In this document: positions 35,584 to 44,705 of the stretch, piece after piece
Layout: each line of letters starts with the position of its first letter
How positions within the stretch are numbered: the first letter of the stretch is position 1
Source: Cognatundibacterium luofuense
GTDB taxonomy: Bacteria > Pseudomonadota > Gammaproteobacteria > Burkholderiales > Burkholderiaceae_D
Direction of reading: 5' to 3'
Assembly (NCBI RefSeq): GCF_018139685.1
Contig: NZ_JAGSPN010000014.1
Span: 62,001 to 126,000 of the forward strand
Length of the DNA: 64,000 nt
Position numbers and translations under genes: made by a program
Notes under the pieces: generated by a model
What the model saw: the letters and a program-made list of their open reading frames with translations, nothing else
Told to the model about the DNA's origin: nothing
The model's database searches: none

Positions 35584-35612
35584 AATATAGCACGGCGACT
35601 AACGGTAGACAA
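35584..35612 (-). promoter_or_regulatory. Sigma70-type promoter
   Basis: On the minus strand, TTGTCT (35612-35607), exactly 17 bp, then TATATT (35589-35584). The start of transcription would be near 35577. Confidence 0.6.
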
Positions 35613-35708
35613 AAAAAACTACGTGTTACTACGGATCGCAGACACATCTTGTTGTGGAATTGTAAAAACAACCCTGAATCCGGGAATTTATGTTATGCGA
35701 TTACCGCT

Positions 35709-36725
35709 TCATTTTTGCCCGGACTCATCGCGTGCATTCTGTGTCTCACGATTAATATCCCGCAACAAATCTGCGCCTACACGTAACTCCATTTCACGTT
35801 GAACCGGCATCAGAGCACGCTGCCACTCCGCTTTTTCAGAGCGTCCCGGGTAATACACCTGCAGCCCCGGCATCGCTTTCAGCGCATCCAGTGCCTGGTC
35901 ATTTTCCTGTTGCGCAATATCATTTGCATAACGGGTTGCGGCCTTCATCGCCGCTTCCAGCTCAAAACGGATATCTGCAGGCAGACTTTCCCAGAATTTT
36001 TTATTCACGATGACTGCGTAACCAAGATAACCGTGATTTGTGACAGTGATGTACTTTTGCACCTCAAACATCCGTTGCGTCAGCAAATTGCTGGGCGGAT
36101 TTTCAGTCGCATCTGCAGCACCAGTTTTCAGTGCCTGATACACCTCTGCAAAATTCGTCACCTGAGGACTTGCCCCCAACGCCCTTGTCTGCGCGTCAAG
36201 TACTTTGGAAGCCTGAATACGGAATTTAAGACCGCGCATATCTGCCGGCGTTTTTACCGGACGATTTGCGGAAATGACTTTAAATCCGTTATCCCAGTAA
36301 GCAAGACCGATAATCCCTTTGGGTTCCAGCTTACGCAAAAGACTACGTCCGGCCCTGCCCTCAGTGACCGCGTGCAAAGCCTGTTTATCCGGAAACAGAA
36401 AAGGAATATCAAATGCTTCGAATTCCTTGATACCGAGAGGGCCGAATTTTGCAAGCGACGGCGCGAGCATCTGAACTGCACCCAGCTGTAAGGCTTCAAG
36501 CTCTTCCCTGTCTTTATACAGCTTACTGTCAGGATAAATATCGACCCTGACCTTGCCACGAGTAGCTTTTTCCGCGAGTTGCTTGAAACGTTCGGCTGCC
36601 ATGCCCTTTGGCGTGTCTGCGGCAACAACATGGCTGAACTTAATGACAATCGGTGATTGTGCATACACGGCAGGTGACAGCACCATTGCAGCCAGAATCA
36701 GTCGGCGCATCAGTTTGCCCTGCAT
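35709..36725 (-). CDS. TRAP transporter periplasmic binding protein (DctP family)
   Basis: Solute-binding component for C4-dicarboxylates or related acids, 338 residues. The signal peptide ends near AVYAQSP. Family motifs are IVIKFSHVVAADTPKGMAAERF, the acid-binding arginine region GLKFRIQASKVLDAQTRALGA, and NPPSNLLTQRMFEVQKYITVTNHGYLGYAV. The ATG at 36725 has AGGGGA 8 bases upstream. No dctQ or dctM permease is beside it, and it is divergent from a DctB-like kinase. Either the permease is elsewhere or this protein serves as a ligand sensor for that kinase; the second is inference. Confidence 0.93.
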   Translation of the reverse strand: MQGKLMRRLILAAMVLSPAVYAQSPIVIKFSHVVAADTPKGMAAERFKQLAEKATRGKVRVDIYPDSKLYKDREELEALQLGAVQMLAPSLAKFGPLGIKEFEAFDIPFLFPDKQALHAVTEGRAGRSLLRKLEPKGIIGLAYWDNGFKVISANRPVKTPADMRGLKFRIQASKVLDAQTRALGASPQVTNFAEVYQALKTGAADATENPPSNLLTQRMFEVQKYITVTNHGYLGYAVIVNKKFWESLPADIRFELEAAMKAATRYANDIAQQENDQALDALKAMPGLQVYYPGRSEKAEWQRALMPVQREMELRVGADLLRDINRETQNARDESGQK

Positions 36726-36890
36726 GACATTCCCCTTTTTTATTTGATTTCACTGAACGCGGTGAGAAAAAGCAATTCTGACCGGATATTTATGGCGCGC
36801 TTTCAGACCAGCCATGGGTTGCGATTTTCGCATGTGGATAAGACTTTGACAGCGGGAAAAAGTTCGGATCATTATTGGGCGCCCCACCGA

Positions 36891-37076
36891 TCAGATGCAA
36901 GTGTGGAAATCCACTAGGCAACCATTTTCACTGCACAGGAAAGCACCTGCCTCCTCGGAAGAACTGAAGTTTTCTGATTGTAAAGAGAATGTCCCACTGT
37001 TGCCCTCATACCATGACCCGCATTCCGGACATACGAAGACCTGATCAATCAGGGTAAGATGCTGGCATTCATTCAT
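36891..37076 (-). CDS. Possible small cysteine-rich (zinc-ribbon-like) protein
   Basis: 61 residues in the 370-bp gap between the TRAP binding-protein gene and the DctB-like kinase. It has a VFVCPECGSWYEG knuckle and later FLCSENGC and HTC, so up to six cysteines in two sets. The ATG at 37076 has no strong SD. The frame lies only 20 bases from the kinase start on the opposite strand. It might be a chance frame; I have no homologue in mind. Confidence 0.3.
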   Translation of the reverse strand: MNECQHLTLIDQVFVCPECGSWYEGNSGTFSLQSENFSSSEEAGAFLCSENGCLVDFHTCI

Positions 37077-37096
37077 TTCGCTTCTGTTCCGTCCTG

Positions 37097-39070
37097 ATGC
37101 TGACCAAATACGCCAACTGGCCTGCACAAAAATGGCGCTGGATTATGCCTATCCTGCTGCTGTCTTTGTTTCTGGCTACCCTGATCTGGCTGCCCTGGCA
37201 GGCACAGCGCATGGAAGCCAATGAGCGGCAGGAACAGTTAATTGCAGATACCTTATGGGTCGAGCAAACGATTATGTTTCAGCTCAACCGCAACGATGAG
37301 GTGGTTCGCCAGATCGGCGCGGATATCGTGAATCTTGGCATCAGCCCTGAACAGGTTCTCGAGCGATTCCGCCAGATACTGAGCAATAACCGCGAAGTGT
37401 CGCGTCTGAGCTGGCAGGACCCGAATGAACAAATTCTGGTCACCACAGAAAAAGGGGCGGATGGCCTGATGCGCCGACCGAAGCCTGCCATCATTACGTC
37501 CAGTCTGTTCGAAATCGACCGGAAAACCCGCTGTTTTCAGCCTGCACTGGATACCGAACAGCAAATGAACAGCTACCTGATCAGTTGCCAGATTCCCTTG
37601 TACCGGCAAAACCGCCATTACGGCAGTATCGTCATCAGTTATTTTGCAAACGGATTACTGGACGAGCTGATCCCCTGGTGGTTTGCTCAGGAAAATCAGG
37701 TCTCGATTGTCGATAACGATGAGACCATCTATGCAACACGCACCGCAGGTGGTATCGGTAAAAATGTCTACAGCCACAACCGGGCACTTGAATTACCTGG
37801 ACTGAGTCTGGTTCTGCGGACCAACAGTATTAAGGCGGAACCTAAAATTCTGTCGAATATGCTGGTGGTTACGGTAATTCTGCTGTCGGTTGGTCTGATC
37901 TGGAGCTTGCTGGCACTGTGGCGTGACATCAATCGCCGTCTCGCCGCTGAAGGTGCGTTACGCCAGCAGCTGATTTTTCGCAGTGCCATGGAAAACTCGC
38001 TGGTCACTGGGTTACGGGCCCGCGATATGCAGGGCCGGCTGACCTATGTTAATCCGGCCTTCTGCAAAATGATCGGCATTCCGGCTGAGGAGTTAATAGG
38101 CCGCATTCCCCCTATGCCTTACTGGGCGCCGGAAGCATATGAAGAATATGAAGAACGCTATCGTCAGTTGCTGAGCGGCACTGTGCCGGCTGAAGGTTTT
38201 GAAACTGTCTATCAGCACACAGACGGCACGCGTATTCCCGTGCTGATTTACGAATCTCCGCTGATTGATGAAACCGGTCAGCAAGCGGGCTGGATGAGTT
38301 CGATTCTGGACATATCCGAGTTACGTCACGCACAGGAACTGACACGCCAGCAGGAAGAAAAACTCCACGTCAGCGCAAAACTGGCCACAATGGGGGAACT
38401 TGCGTCAATGCTGGCTCACGAACTGAATCAGCCACTGGCGGCGATTTCCAGCTACACCACTGCAACCTCGAATATGCTGGAATCCGGTGAGCAGGACCGC
38501 AGCTTACTCCGCAGCGCACTGGAAAAAATCAATGCGCAGGCACAGCGTGCAGGGCAAATCATACGCAGCGTCTATGACGTCGTGAAAAAACGCGAGCCTG
38601 CGCGTCAGCTGATACAGATTCAGCAAGTGATTCAGAATGCGATGCCTCTGATTGAGCTACAAGCGCAGGCGATTCGCGTGCCCGTCCATTATGATATTGC
38701 GACGGATTTGCCGCCGATCATGGCTGACCCGGTACTGCTGGAGCAGGTACTGCTGAATCTGAGCAGAAATGCGGTTGAAGCCATGCACAGTACTGCACCT
38801 GCCCGGCGCCAGCTGCAAATCCATGCGTCTTACCATACCGAACGCAAGGAAGTGGTTATTCAAATGACGGATCGCGGTCACGGTATTTCCGAAGAAGTTG
38901 CTGCCCGACTGTTCTCACCATTTTTCACAACAAAAAGTGCCGGCATGGGGATGGGTCTCAATATCTGCCGTACTGCGATAGAATTTCACGGCGGACGGCT
39001 GACACACGGCCCGAACCCTGAAGGCGGCACCATATTTCGCATCAGTCTGCCAGCTCATCAGGAAATCTGA
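37097..39070 (+). CDS. DctB-like sensor histidine kinase
   Basis: Membrane kinase, 657 residues. TM1 is at 15-34, a periplasmic sensor domain at about 38-250, and TM2 at about 252-274. A PAS domain (about 290-405; GRLTYVNPAFCKMIGIPAEE) precedes the dimerisation helix with phospho-acceptor H441 in SMLAHELNQPLAAISSY, the DctB/NtrB-type H-box, and a HATPase_c domain (LLNLSRNAVEAM, DRGHGISEEVAARLFSPFFT, GMGMGLNICRTAIEFHGG). It is followed 40 bp later by its response regulator. Its divergent neighbour is the TRAP binding protein. It probably senses a dicarboxylate or other organic acid. Confidence 0.93.
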   Translation: MLTKYANWPAQKWRWIMPILLLSLFLATLIWLPWQAQRMEANERQEQLIADTLWVEQTIMFQLNRNDEVVRQIGADIVNLGISPEQVLERFRQILSNNREVSRLSWQDPNEQILVTTEKGADGLMRRPKPAIITSSLFEIDRKTRCFQPALDTEQQMNSYLISCQIPLYRQNRHYGSIVISYFANGLLDELIPWWFAQENQVSIVDNDETIYATRTAGGIGKNVYSHNRALELPGLSLVLRTNSIKAEPKILSNMLVVTVILLSVGLIWSLLALWRDINRRLAAEGALRQQLIFRSAMENSLVTGLRARDMQGRLTYVNPAFCKMIGIPAEELIGRIPPMPYWAPEAYEEYEERYRQLLSGTVPAEGFETVYQHTDGTRIPVLIYESPLIDETGQQAGWMSSILDISELRHAQELTRQQEEKLHVSAKLATMGELASMLAHELNQPLAAISSYTTATSNMLESGEQDRSLLRSALEKINAQAQRAGQIIRSVYDVVKKREPARQLIQIQQVIQNAMPLIELQAQAIRVPVHYDIATDLPPIMADPVLLEQVLLNLSRNAVEAMHSTAPARRQLQIHASYHTERKEVVIQMTDRGHGISEEVAARLFSPFFTTKSAGMGMGLNICRTAIEFHGGRLTHGPNPEGGTIFRISLPAHQEI

Positions 39071-39109
39071 CACCGGGCGTTACCGCACAACGAAAGAACT
39101 GGAGTATGC

Positions 39110-39700
39110 ATGTTACACATCATTGATGATGAAGAAGTTATCCGCGATTCTCTGTCCTGGCTGGCGCGGTCGCGAAAAATTCCGGCTACAGGCTATGCGA
39201 GCAGCGAACAGTTTCTCAGCACGCTGGAAAACCAGTTCAGTTTCGATCGTGACGGCGACTGTATTTTGCTGGATGTACGTATGCCGGGACTCTCAGGCAT
39301 CAGTCTTTTTGACGCCTTGTCTGCAAAAAAACTGACGCGACGCCTGCCTGTGATTTTTCTGACCGGCCACGGTGATGTACCGATGGCAGTTGATAGTCTG
39401 AAACGCGGCGCGTTTGATTTTTTTGAAAAGCCGTTTAATGATAACAAGCTCATGGACCGCGTCCTCGAAGCACTCGCTTCCTCTCGCGAAGCCGGCGCAA
39501 CGGCGCAGATTCACGACCGGCTGGCAAGTTTATCGAGCCGGGAACGTGAAGTACTTGACCTGATTTTGCTAGGAAAAATGAACAAAGTTATTGCAGATGA
39601 ACTGGGTATCAGCATGCGTACCGTTGAAGTTCACCGCGCTCATATTTTCGACAAAATGCAGGTAAAAACTGCTGTTGAGCTTGCAGGCATGCTCAAGTAA
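39110..39700 (+). CDS. FixJ/NarL-type response regulator (DctR-like)
   Basis: 196 residues. The receiver domain (about 1-120) has acidic IIDDEE, phospho-acceptor D55 in LLDVRMPG, the Thr switch FLTGHGD and the FEKPF lysine. The LuxR-type HTH (about 133-196) has SSREREVLDLILLGKMNKVIADELGISMRTVEVHRAHIF. The two-gene layout with the DctB-like kinase is of the kind that controls TRAP or other acid carriers; the likely targets are the divergent binding protein and the AEC carrier next door. Confidence 0.95.
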   Translation: MLHIIDDEEVIRDSLSWLARSRKIPATGYASSEQFLSTLENQFSFDRDGDCILLDVRMPGLSGISLFDALSAKKLTRRLPVIFLTGHGDVPMAVDSLKRGAFDFFEKPFNDNKLMDRVLEALASSREAGATAQIHDRLASLSSREREVLDLILLGKMNKVIADELGISMRTVEVHRAHIFDKMQVKTAVELAGMLK

Positions 39701-39729
39701 ATACCACAAACTTCTCCGTTTAGCGCCAA

Positions 39730-39746
39730 CCCGCAGTCATTGCGGG
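39730..39746 (+). terminator. Weak hairpin after the response-regulator gene
   Basis: CCCGCA-GTCAT-TGCGGG stem followed 8 bases later by TTTTCTTG. It may be a terminator between the regulator and the AEC gene, or only a partial one. Confidence 0.3.
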
Positions 39747-39772
39747 CGCCGCCGTTTTCTTGATTGTTTTCC

Positions 39773-40666
39773 ATGTCCGTCTTCCATTTACTGGTACCTG
39801 ATTTCAGCTTAATCATGCTCGGTTTTTTACTGAGTCGTTACGGTAACTTCGGCGGCCATTTCTGGAGCGGTGTGGAAAAACTGGTGTACTTCATTTTATT
39901 TCCGGCTTTACTGTTTTACACCACTGCAAAAACACAATTTGATTTTCATGCCACTGGCAAACTGCTGATAACAGGTGTGCTGACCACCTTCGCGGCAATT
40001 GTGCTTGGCTCTGTATGCCGGTTTATTTTTTTCAATCCCGGCAAAACTTTTGTATCCGGCGTACAGACTGCCTTCCGGTTTAATTCTTACATCGCACTTG
40101 CGGTGGCATCACGCATTGCTGGTGAGCAGGGAACGGCACTGATGGCATTGCTGATTGGTTTTCTGGTGCCGGTTTGCAATATCGCCGCCGTTTTTGCGCT
40201 GGCTCGTAACAGCGGACGCTTACTGAAAGAAATCGCCAGCAACCCGCTGGTGGTTGGCACAGCCTCTGGCGTCGCATGTAGTCTTGCTGGTATCACCTTG
40301 CCAGATGATCTGAGTGCGACACTGTCACGACTTGGTAATGCCTCGATTGCGATGGGCTTGCTGGCTGTCGGCGCAGGCCTTCGGCTCTCCGCCCTGCACG
40401 AAGCGCGCGGCCTGGCCACTGGTTTTCTGGCGATTAAATTACTGATTGCTCCTGCAATCGGCCTGTTGCTTGGCACCTGGCTGCAATTACCCTTACTGCA
40501 ATTGCAAATCGCCGTTCTGTTTTGTGCATTACCAACGGCATCCAGCGCTTATGTACTGGCAGCCCGGATGGGAGGTAATGGACCTTATGTCGCTTTTCTG
40601 ATTTCCGCCAGCACACTGTTATCAGCACTGACACTGCCCGTGTGGCTACATCTGGTGCAAATTTAA
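39773..40666 (+). CDS. AEC-family (auxin efflux carrier type) permease
   Basis: 297 residues, about ten membrane helices in two bundles of five. Motifs are HLLVPDFSLIMLGFLLSRYG at the N-terminus and, in the second half, ASAYVLAARMGGNGPYVAFLIS, with the AEC signature ALPTASSAYVLA. Bacterial members move dicarboxylates or malonate, so it fits the TRAP binding protein and two-component system upstream. ATG 39773 is taken as the start; a TTG three codons earlier is in frame. Its stop overlaps the convergent queG stop by 4 bases. The substrate is not certain. Confidence 0.88.
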   Translation: MSVFHLLVPDFSLIMLGFLLSRYGNFGGHFWSGVEKLVYFILFPALLFYTTAKTQFDFHATGKLLITGVLTTFAAIVLGSVCRFIFFNPGKTFVSGVQTAFRFNSYIALAVASRIAGEQGTALMALLIGFLVPVCNIAAVFALARNSGRLLKEIASNPLVVGTASGVACSLAGITLPDDLSATLSRLGNASIAMGLLAVGAGLRLSALHEARGLATGFLAIKLLIAPAIGLLLGTWLQLPLLQLQIAVLFCALPTASSAYVLAARMGGNGPYVAFLISASTLLSALTLPVWLHLVQI

Positions 40667-41751
40667 CCGGATTGCAAATGCTGCTCCAGAGCCCATTGCA
40701 CATGCTCTCTGACCAGCTCTGACGGGTGATCAGTACGCGCCTGCAACGCCGCCACCATACGCGGATCGCCACGCATAGAAACAGCTGCATTTCCAAGGCC
40801 CACCGCCAGATTGCGTAACCAGCTTTCGTAACCGATACGGCGCACCGGACTGCCCTCAAAATGACGCAGGAATTGTTCTTCGCTCCAGCCAAACAAATCG
40901 GTCAGCGTCACATTGTCCAGGCTGTGGCGCACGTCGAAATCGCTGACTACCGCCTTTTGTGCAAATTTATTCCACGGACAAGCCAGCTGACAATCATCAC
41001 ATCCGTAAATGCGGTTGCCAATCAGAGGGCGCAATTCCAGTGGAATCGCTACACCGGACTCTATCGTCAGATATGAAATGCAGCGCCGCGCATCGACCTG
41101 ATACGGTGCGACAATCGCACCGGTCGGACAAGCATCAATACAAGCGTGGCACTGACCACAATGCGCAGCACCGCTGTCATCGACAGGCAAGGCTAAGTCC
41201 GTAAATATTTCACCCAGAAAAAACATCGAACCGGCATCACGGTTCAGCAGCAGCGTATGTTTGCCGCGCCAGCCCAGACCGGAGCGCGCCGCCAGCGCAA
41301 CTTCCATCACCGGCGCTGAATCCGTAAATACCCGATGTCCGAACGGCCCCGTCACGCTGGCGATCTTATCTGCCAGCTGCTGCAAACGCTGACGCAATAC
41401 TTTGTGATAATCCCTGCCGCGTGCATAAACAGAAATCACCGCCTGTGACGCATCATTCTGCCGCGCACGCTCACGTTCACGCCAGCCCTGATCGCCGGGC
41501 AGATAATCCATACGCAGACTGAGTACGCGTATCGTCCCCGGCACCAGTTCCGCCGGACGGGCGCGCTTCATGCCGTGACTTTCCATATAATGCATATCGC
41601 CGTGATAACCGGCATCCAGCCAAGCCTGCAAACCAGGCTCATGAATGCTGAGATCGGTATCACTGACAGCCACACCGGAAAACCCGAGCTCACAGCTCCA
41701 CTGCCGGATTTGCAGCATCAGCGCCTGCAATTGTTCAGCATTCAGCGACAT
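40663..41751 (-). CDS. queG: Epoxyqueuosine reductase
   Basis: Cobalamin- and Fe4S4-dependent enzyme that makes queuosine in the wobble position of GUN tRNAs. It has 362 residues. The ferredoxin motifs CGQCHACIDACPTGAIV (about residue 195) and DDCQLACPWNKFA are present. N-terminal features (LGFSGVAVSDTDLSIHEPGL, GYHGDMHYMESHGMKRARPAELVPGTI) match QueG. A C-terminal HEAT-like stretch (residues 310-360) is also normal. The ATG at 41751 has CGGAG 9 bases upstream and is favoured over 41772. It is divergent from tsaE, 68 bp apart, a pairing seen in many betaproteobacteria. Confidence 0.93.
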   Translation of the reverse strand: MSLNAEQLQALMLQIRQWSCELGFSGVAVSDTDLSIHEPGLQAWLDAGYHGDMHYMESHGMKRARPAELVPGTIRVLSLRMDYLPGDQGWRERERARQNDASQAVISVYARGRDYHKVLRQRLQQLADKIASVTGPFGHRVFTDSAPVMEVALAARSGLGWRGKHTLLLNRDAGSMFFLGEIFTDLALPVDDSGAAHCGQCHACIDACPTGAIVAPYQVDARRCISYLTIESGVAIPLELRPLIGNRIYGCDDCQLACPWNKFAQKAVVSDFDVRHSLDNVTLTDLFGWSEEQFLRHFEGSPVRRIGYESWLRNLAVGLGNAAVSMRGDPRMVAALQARTDHPSELVREHVQWALEQHLQSG

Positions 41752-41819
41752 GCAAACGCTCCGGTTTTCCACACGTTTTGGTGGCGATATGCTAAGGTTA
41801 AAAACATCATTCAGGATTC

Positions 41820-42317
41820 ATGCAGCAACAAATGTCACATTATAAGACCACATTACCGGACGAAGCCGCGACGCAGGCGCTGGGCAAACAAATGGCTCGT
41901 GTTTTACAGCCGGGTATGACTGTTTTTCTGCACGGCGACCTCGGCGCAGGAAAAACCTGCCTGACCCGTGCACTGATTCATGCCGCCGGTTACAGCGGCC
42001 ATGTCAAAAGTCCGACGTACACGCTGGCAGAACCCTATCAGGTAACGCTGCAAAATAAACCTGCGAGCATCATGCACTTTGATCTGTACCGTATGGGCAG
42101 TCCGGAAGAATTTCTGGATGCAGGTTTCCGCGAAGAATTTCATGCCGGTCAGGTTTGCATCGTAGAATGGCCGGAAAAGGCCGATGGTGTCCTACCGGAA
42201 CCGGATATCGAACTGTTTCTGCGCATCGCTGCACACGGCCGTGAGGTAGAATTGCGGGCGTTGTCTGATAAAGGGTTTGCATGTCTCGCTTCACTCCAGT
42301 TCGCCCCGGTACTGTGA
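41820..42317 (+). CDS. tsaE: tRNA t6A biosynthesis ATPase TsaE
   Basis: Small P-loop ATPase that acts in the TsaBDE complex for t6A. It has 165 residues. The Walker A motif GDLGAGKT is at 39-46, followed by LTRALIHAAGYSGHVKSPTYTLAEPY and the HFDLYRMGSPEEFLDAG region typical of TsaE. The tail (GFACLASLQFAPVL) runs 37 bases into the amiC frame, which suggests coupling. AGGA precedes the ATG. queG is divergent. Confidence 0.93.
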   Translation: MQQQMSHYKTTLPDEAATQALGKQMARVLQPGMTVFLHGDLGAGKTCLTRALIHAAGYSGHVKSPTYTLAEPYQVTLQNKPASIMHFDLYRMGSPEEFLDAGFREEFHAGQVCIVEWPEKADGVLPEPDIELFLRIAAHGREVELRALSDKGFACLASLQFAPVL

Positions 42318-43711
42318 CCAAGGCTCTGGCCTCTTCGCAGTTACCTTCCCGCCGCCGTACTTTTTTACAAGCCGGCGGTACTTTGCTGTTATCTGTTTTA
42401 TTACCTCAGACTGCGCATGCGGCGCGGATTCTGGCGGTTCGGGTGTGGCCTGCGGAAGACTATACCCGCGTTACGCTGGAAAATGACAGTGAACTGAAGA
42501 CGACCCATTTTCTGGTCAAAAATCCGGACCGGCTGGTAGTGGATATTGAAGGTCTGGAACTGAATGCGACACTGAAAGAACTGGTCGCTAAGATTCAGTC
42601 GAATGACCCTTATATCCGGCAAGTCCGGGTCGGCCAGAATAAACCTACTGTGGTGCGACTGGTGTTTGATCTGAAGGAAGAAGTCAATCCTCAGGTATTT
42701 ACCCTGCAACCAGTGGGCAACTACAAACACAGGCTGGTGTTCGATTTGTATCCGGTGAATCCTCCGGATCCGCTGGCAGCACTGATAGAGCAATCCTCGC
42801 AGGACAAACCCGCAGCGATTGCCTCATTGCCCCCGGCTTCAAATTCGGCCTCAAGTCCGGCTTCAGGCACAAGCTCTGCGTCTTCCGTTCAGCCTGTGGA
42901 AAAGCCGGAAATCAAAGCACCGGTGAAGACCGAAGAAAAACTCAGGGTTGCAGAAAAATCCGATACACCGGCAGAAAAGTCTAAGGATAAATTCGCCCAC
43001 GGACGGACGATCACCATTGCGATTGATCCGGGGCATGGCGGTGAAGATCCTGGTGCGCTGGGTAAAAACGGCAGCCGCGAAAAAGACGTGGTGCTGGCAA
43101 TTGCTAAGCGGCTCAAGAAGAAATTCGAACAAATCGATAACGTGCGCGTGATGCTGACGCGCGATGCGGATTATTTTGTACCGCTGAATGTCCGCGTTGA
43201 AAAAGCCCGCGCCGTGCAAGCCGATTTGTTTATGTCGGTGCATGCAGATGCCTTCGTCAACAGTGCGGCACGCGGCTCATCAGTATTTGCTTTGTCGGAA
43301 AAAGGTGCCAGCTCCACTGCTGCACGCTGGCTGGCCGATAAAGAAAATGCGGCCGATCTGATTGGTGGTATCAATATCAAAAATCACGATAAGCAACTGG
43401 CCAGTGTGCTGCTGGATTTATCAACCACAGCGCAAATCAATGACAGTCTGAAACTCGGCAAAATCGTGCTGAATGAACTGGGCGGCATCAATACGCTGCA
43501 TAAGCAAGCGGTTGAGCAAGCGGGTTTTGCAGTACTGAAAGCGCCGGACATTCCTAGCATTCTGATTGAAACCGCGTTTATCTCTAATCCGGAAGAAGAA
43601 GCCCGCTTAAACGATGGCGCTTATCAGGATCAGATCGCAGAATCCGTCGTGCGCGGCGTGAAGAAATATTTCGCCAAAAATCCGCCGCTGGCGAAAAACC
43701 GTTTCGCCTGA
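42281..43711 (+). CDS. amiC: N-acetylmuramoyl-L-alanine amidase, Tat-exported
   Basis: Periplasmic zinc amidase that splits septal peptidoglycan during cell separation. It has 476 residues: a Tat signal SRRRTFLQAGGTLLLSVLLP, an AMIN domain (about 50-150; RVWPAEDYTRVTLENDSELK), a Ser/Pro/Ala linker (about 165-235), and the Amidase_3 catalytic domain (about 245-470; AIDPGHGGEDPGALG, MSVHADAF, ILIETAFISNPEEE). The ATG at 42281 has AAAGGG 6 bases upstream and overlaps tsaE by 37 bp. This tsaE-amiC fusion-like overlap is common in proteobacteria. The catalytic residues His, Glu, His look intact. Confidence 0.94.
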   Translation: MSRFTPVRPGTVTKALASSQLPSRRRTFLQAGGTLLLSVLLPQTAHAARILAVRVWPAEDYTRVTLENDSELKTTHFLVKNPDRLVVDIEGLELNATLKELVAKIQSNDPYIRQVRVGQNKPTVVRLVFDLKEEVNPQVFTLQPVGNYKHRLVFDLYPVNPPDPLAALIEQSSQDKPAAIASLPPASNSASSPASGTSSASSVQPVEKPEIKAPVKTEEKLRVAEKSDTPAEKSKDKFAHGRTITIAIDPGHGGEDPGALGKNGSREKDVVLAIAKRLKKKFEQIDNVRVMLTRDADYFVPLNVRVEKARAVQADLFMSVHADAFVNSAARGSSVFALSEKGASSTAARWLADKENAADLIGGINIKNHDKQLASVLLDLSTTAQINDSLKLGKIVLNELGGINTLHKQAVEQAGFAVLKAPDIPSILIETAFISNPEEEARLNDGAYQDQIAESVVRGVKKYFAKNPPLAKNRFA

Positions 43712-43720
43712 TTCTACTGA

Positions 43721-44056
43721 TCAGAATAATTCCGCCTCAGAATCACACGCCGTGCCCGCTGCAATCCAGCGGCGCACGCGGCGACTGAACCAGCCCGACG
43801 CAGTCTGCGGCAGCCAGAACAGATAAGCATCCGGCTGCAACAACATGCCGCAGCGGTACAAGCCTGTTTCCGCATCCCATTCAAGCGCGCGGCAACGGCC
43901 TTTTCTTTGCCATAAAAACAAAAACGCCACCGGGCAAGGCTCGGCGGCGCAACACAGACCACAACCGTTACACGGTGCGCCTGTTTTTGGTTTGGCAGGT
44001 GCAGCAGAATGCAGCCACAGTATCTGACGATCAGGCGGCTCCTGCTGCGGGTTCAT
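43721..44056 (-). CDS. YkgJ-type cysteine-cluster protein
   Basis: 111 residues with an N-terminal PCNGCGLCCAAEPCPVAF cluster (five cysteines), typical of the YkgJ/DUF (Fe-S or Zn) family, plus isolated CRALEW and CGML cysteines. It ends 9 bases from amiC (convergent) and starts 1 base after dedA on the same strand, so it is likely in the dedA operon. Function unknown. Confidence 0.8.
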   Translation of the reverse strand: MNPQQEPPDRQILWLHSAAPAKPKTGAPCNGCGLCCAAEPCPVAFLFLWQRKGRCRALEWDAETGLYRCGMLLQPDAYLFWLPQTASGWFSRRVRRWIAAGTACDSEAELF

Positions 44057-44057
44057 A

Positions 44058-44705
44058 TCAGCTGCGCTGCATCACACGGCGCATCATTTTCCACGCTGCG
44101 CCAAGCAGAATAGGAATAATCGCAGCACCAACACCGATCAGCACGATGGCATTCAGATTTTTCTGAATGAATGGAATGTTGCCGAAGAAATAGCCGCTGA
44201 GCACCAGACTCAGAATCCACAACAAAGCACCCAGAACATTGAAGAACTGGAATGTGCGGTGTGTCATATCAGAAATACCGGCTACGAACGGCGCGAAGGT
44301 GCGGACTATCGGCACAAAACGAGCAATCACCACGGTTTTACCGCCATGCTTCTCATAGAAGTCATGGGTCTTACGAATTGCATCACGATCTATCCAGCGG
44401 TAATCTTTTTCCAGCACTTTATGACCGATCAGACTGCCGATCCAGTAATTAATGGTATTGCCGGAAATAGAAGCAATCAGCAGCAAAACGATCAGCAACC
44501 ACGGATTCATTGCACCGGTTGCACAGAACGCACCGGCAATAAACAGCAGAGAGTCTCCCGGTAAAAACGGGAAAATCACAAATGCGGTTTCGCAGAACAC
44601 AATTGCGAACAACACGAAATACACCAGCGTACCGTATTGTTCAATAACGGTTCCCAGCATCTTGTCGACATGCAGAACCATGTCCAGTATTTGCATTAAA
44701 TCCAT
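44058..44705 (-). CDS. DedA-family membrane protein
   Basis: Inner-membrane protein, 215 residues, with about five to six hydrophobic segments and a reentrant-type N-terminal domain. DedA proteins are undecaprenyl-phosphate or phospholipid-type flippases. Motifs are YFVLFAIVFCETAFVIFPFLPGDSLLFIAGAF, and the downstream RFVPIVRTFAPFVAGISDM, with the conserved Arg and Pro positions. The ATG at 44705 is used; the longer frame runs through non-family sequence over the mutL promoter. It is divergent from mutL. Confidence 0.92.
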   Translation of the reverse strand: MDLMQILDMVLHVDKMLGTVIEQYGTLVYFVLFAIVFCETAFVIFPFLPGDSLLFIAGAFCATGAMNPWLLIVLLLIASISGNTINYWIGSLIGHKVLEKDYRWIDRDAIRKTHDFYEKHGGKTVVIARFVPIVRTFAPFVAGISDMTHRTFQFFNVLGALLWILSLVLSGYFFGNIPFIQKNLNAIVLIGVGAAIIPILLGAAWKMMRRVMQRS

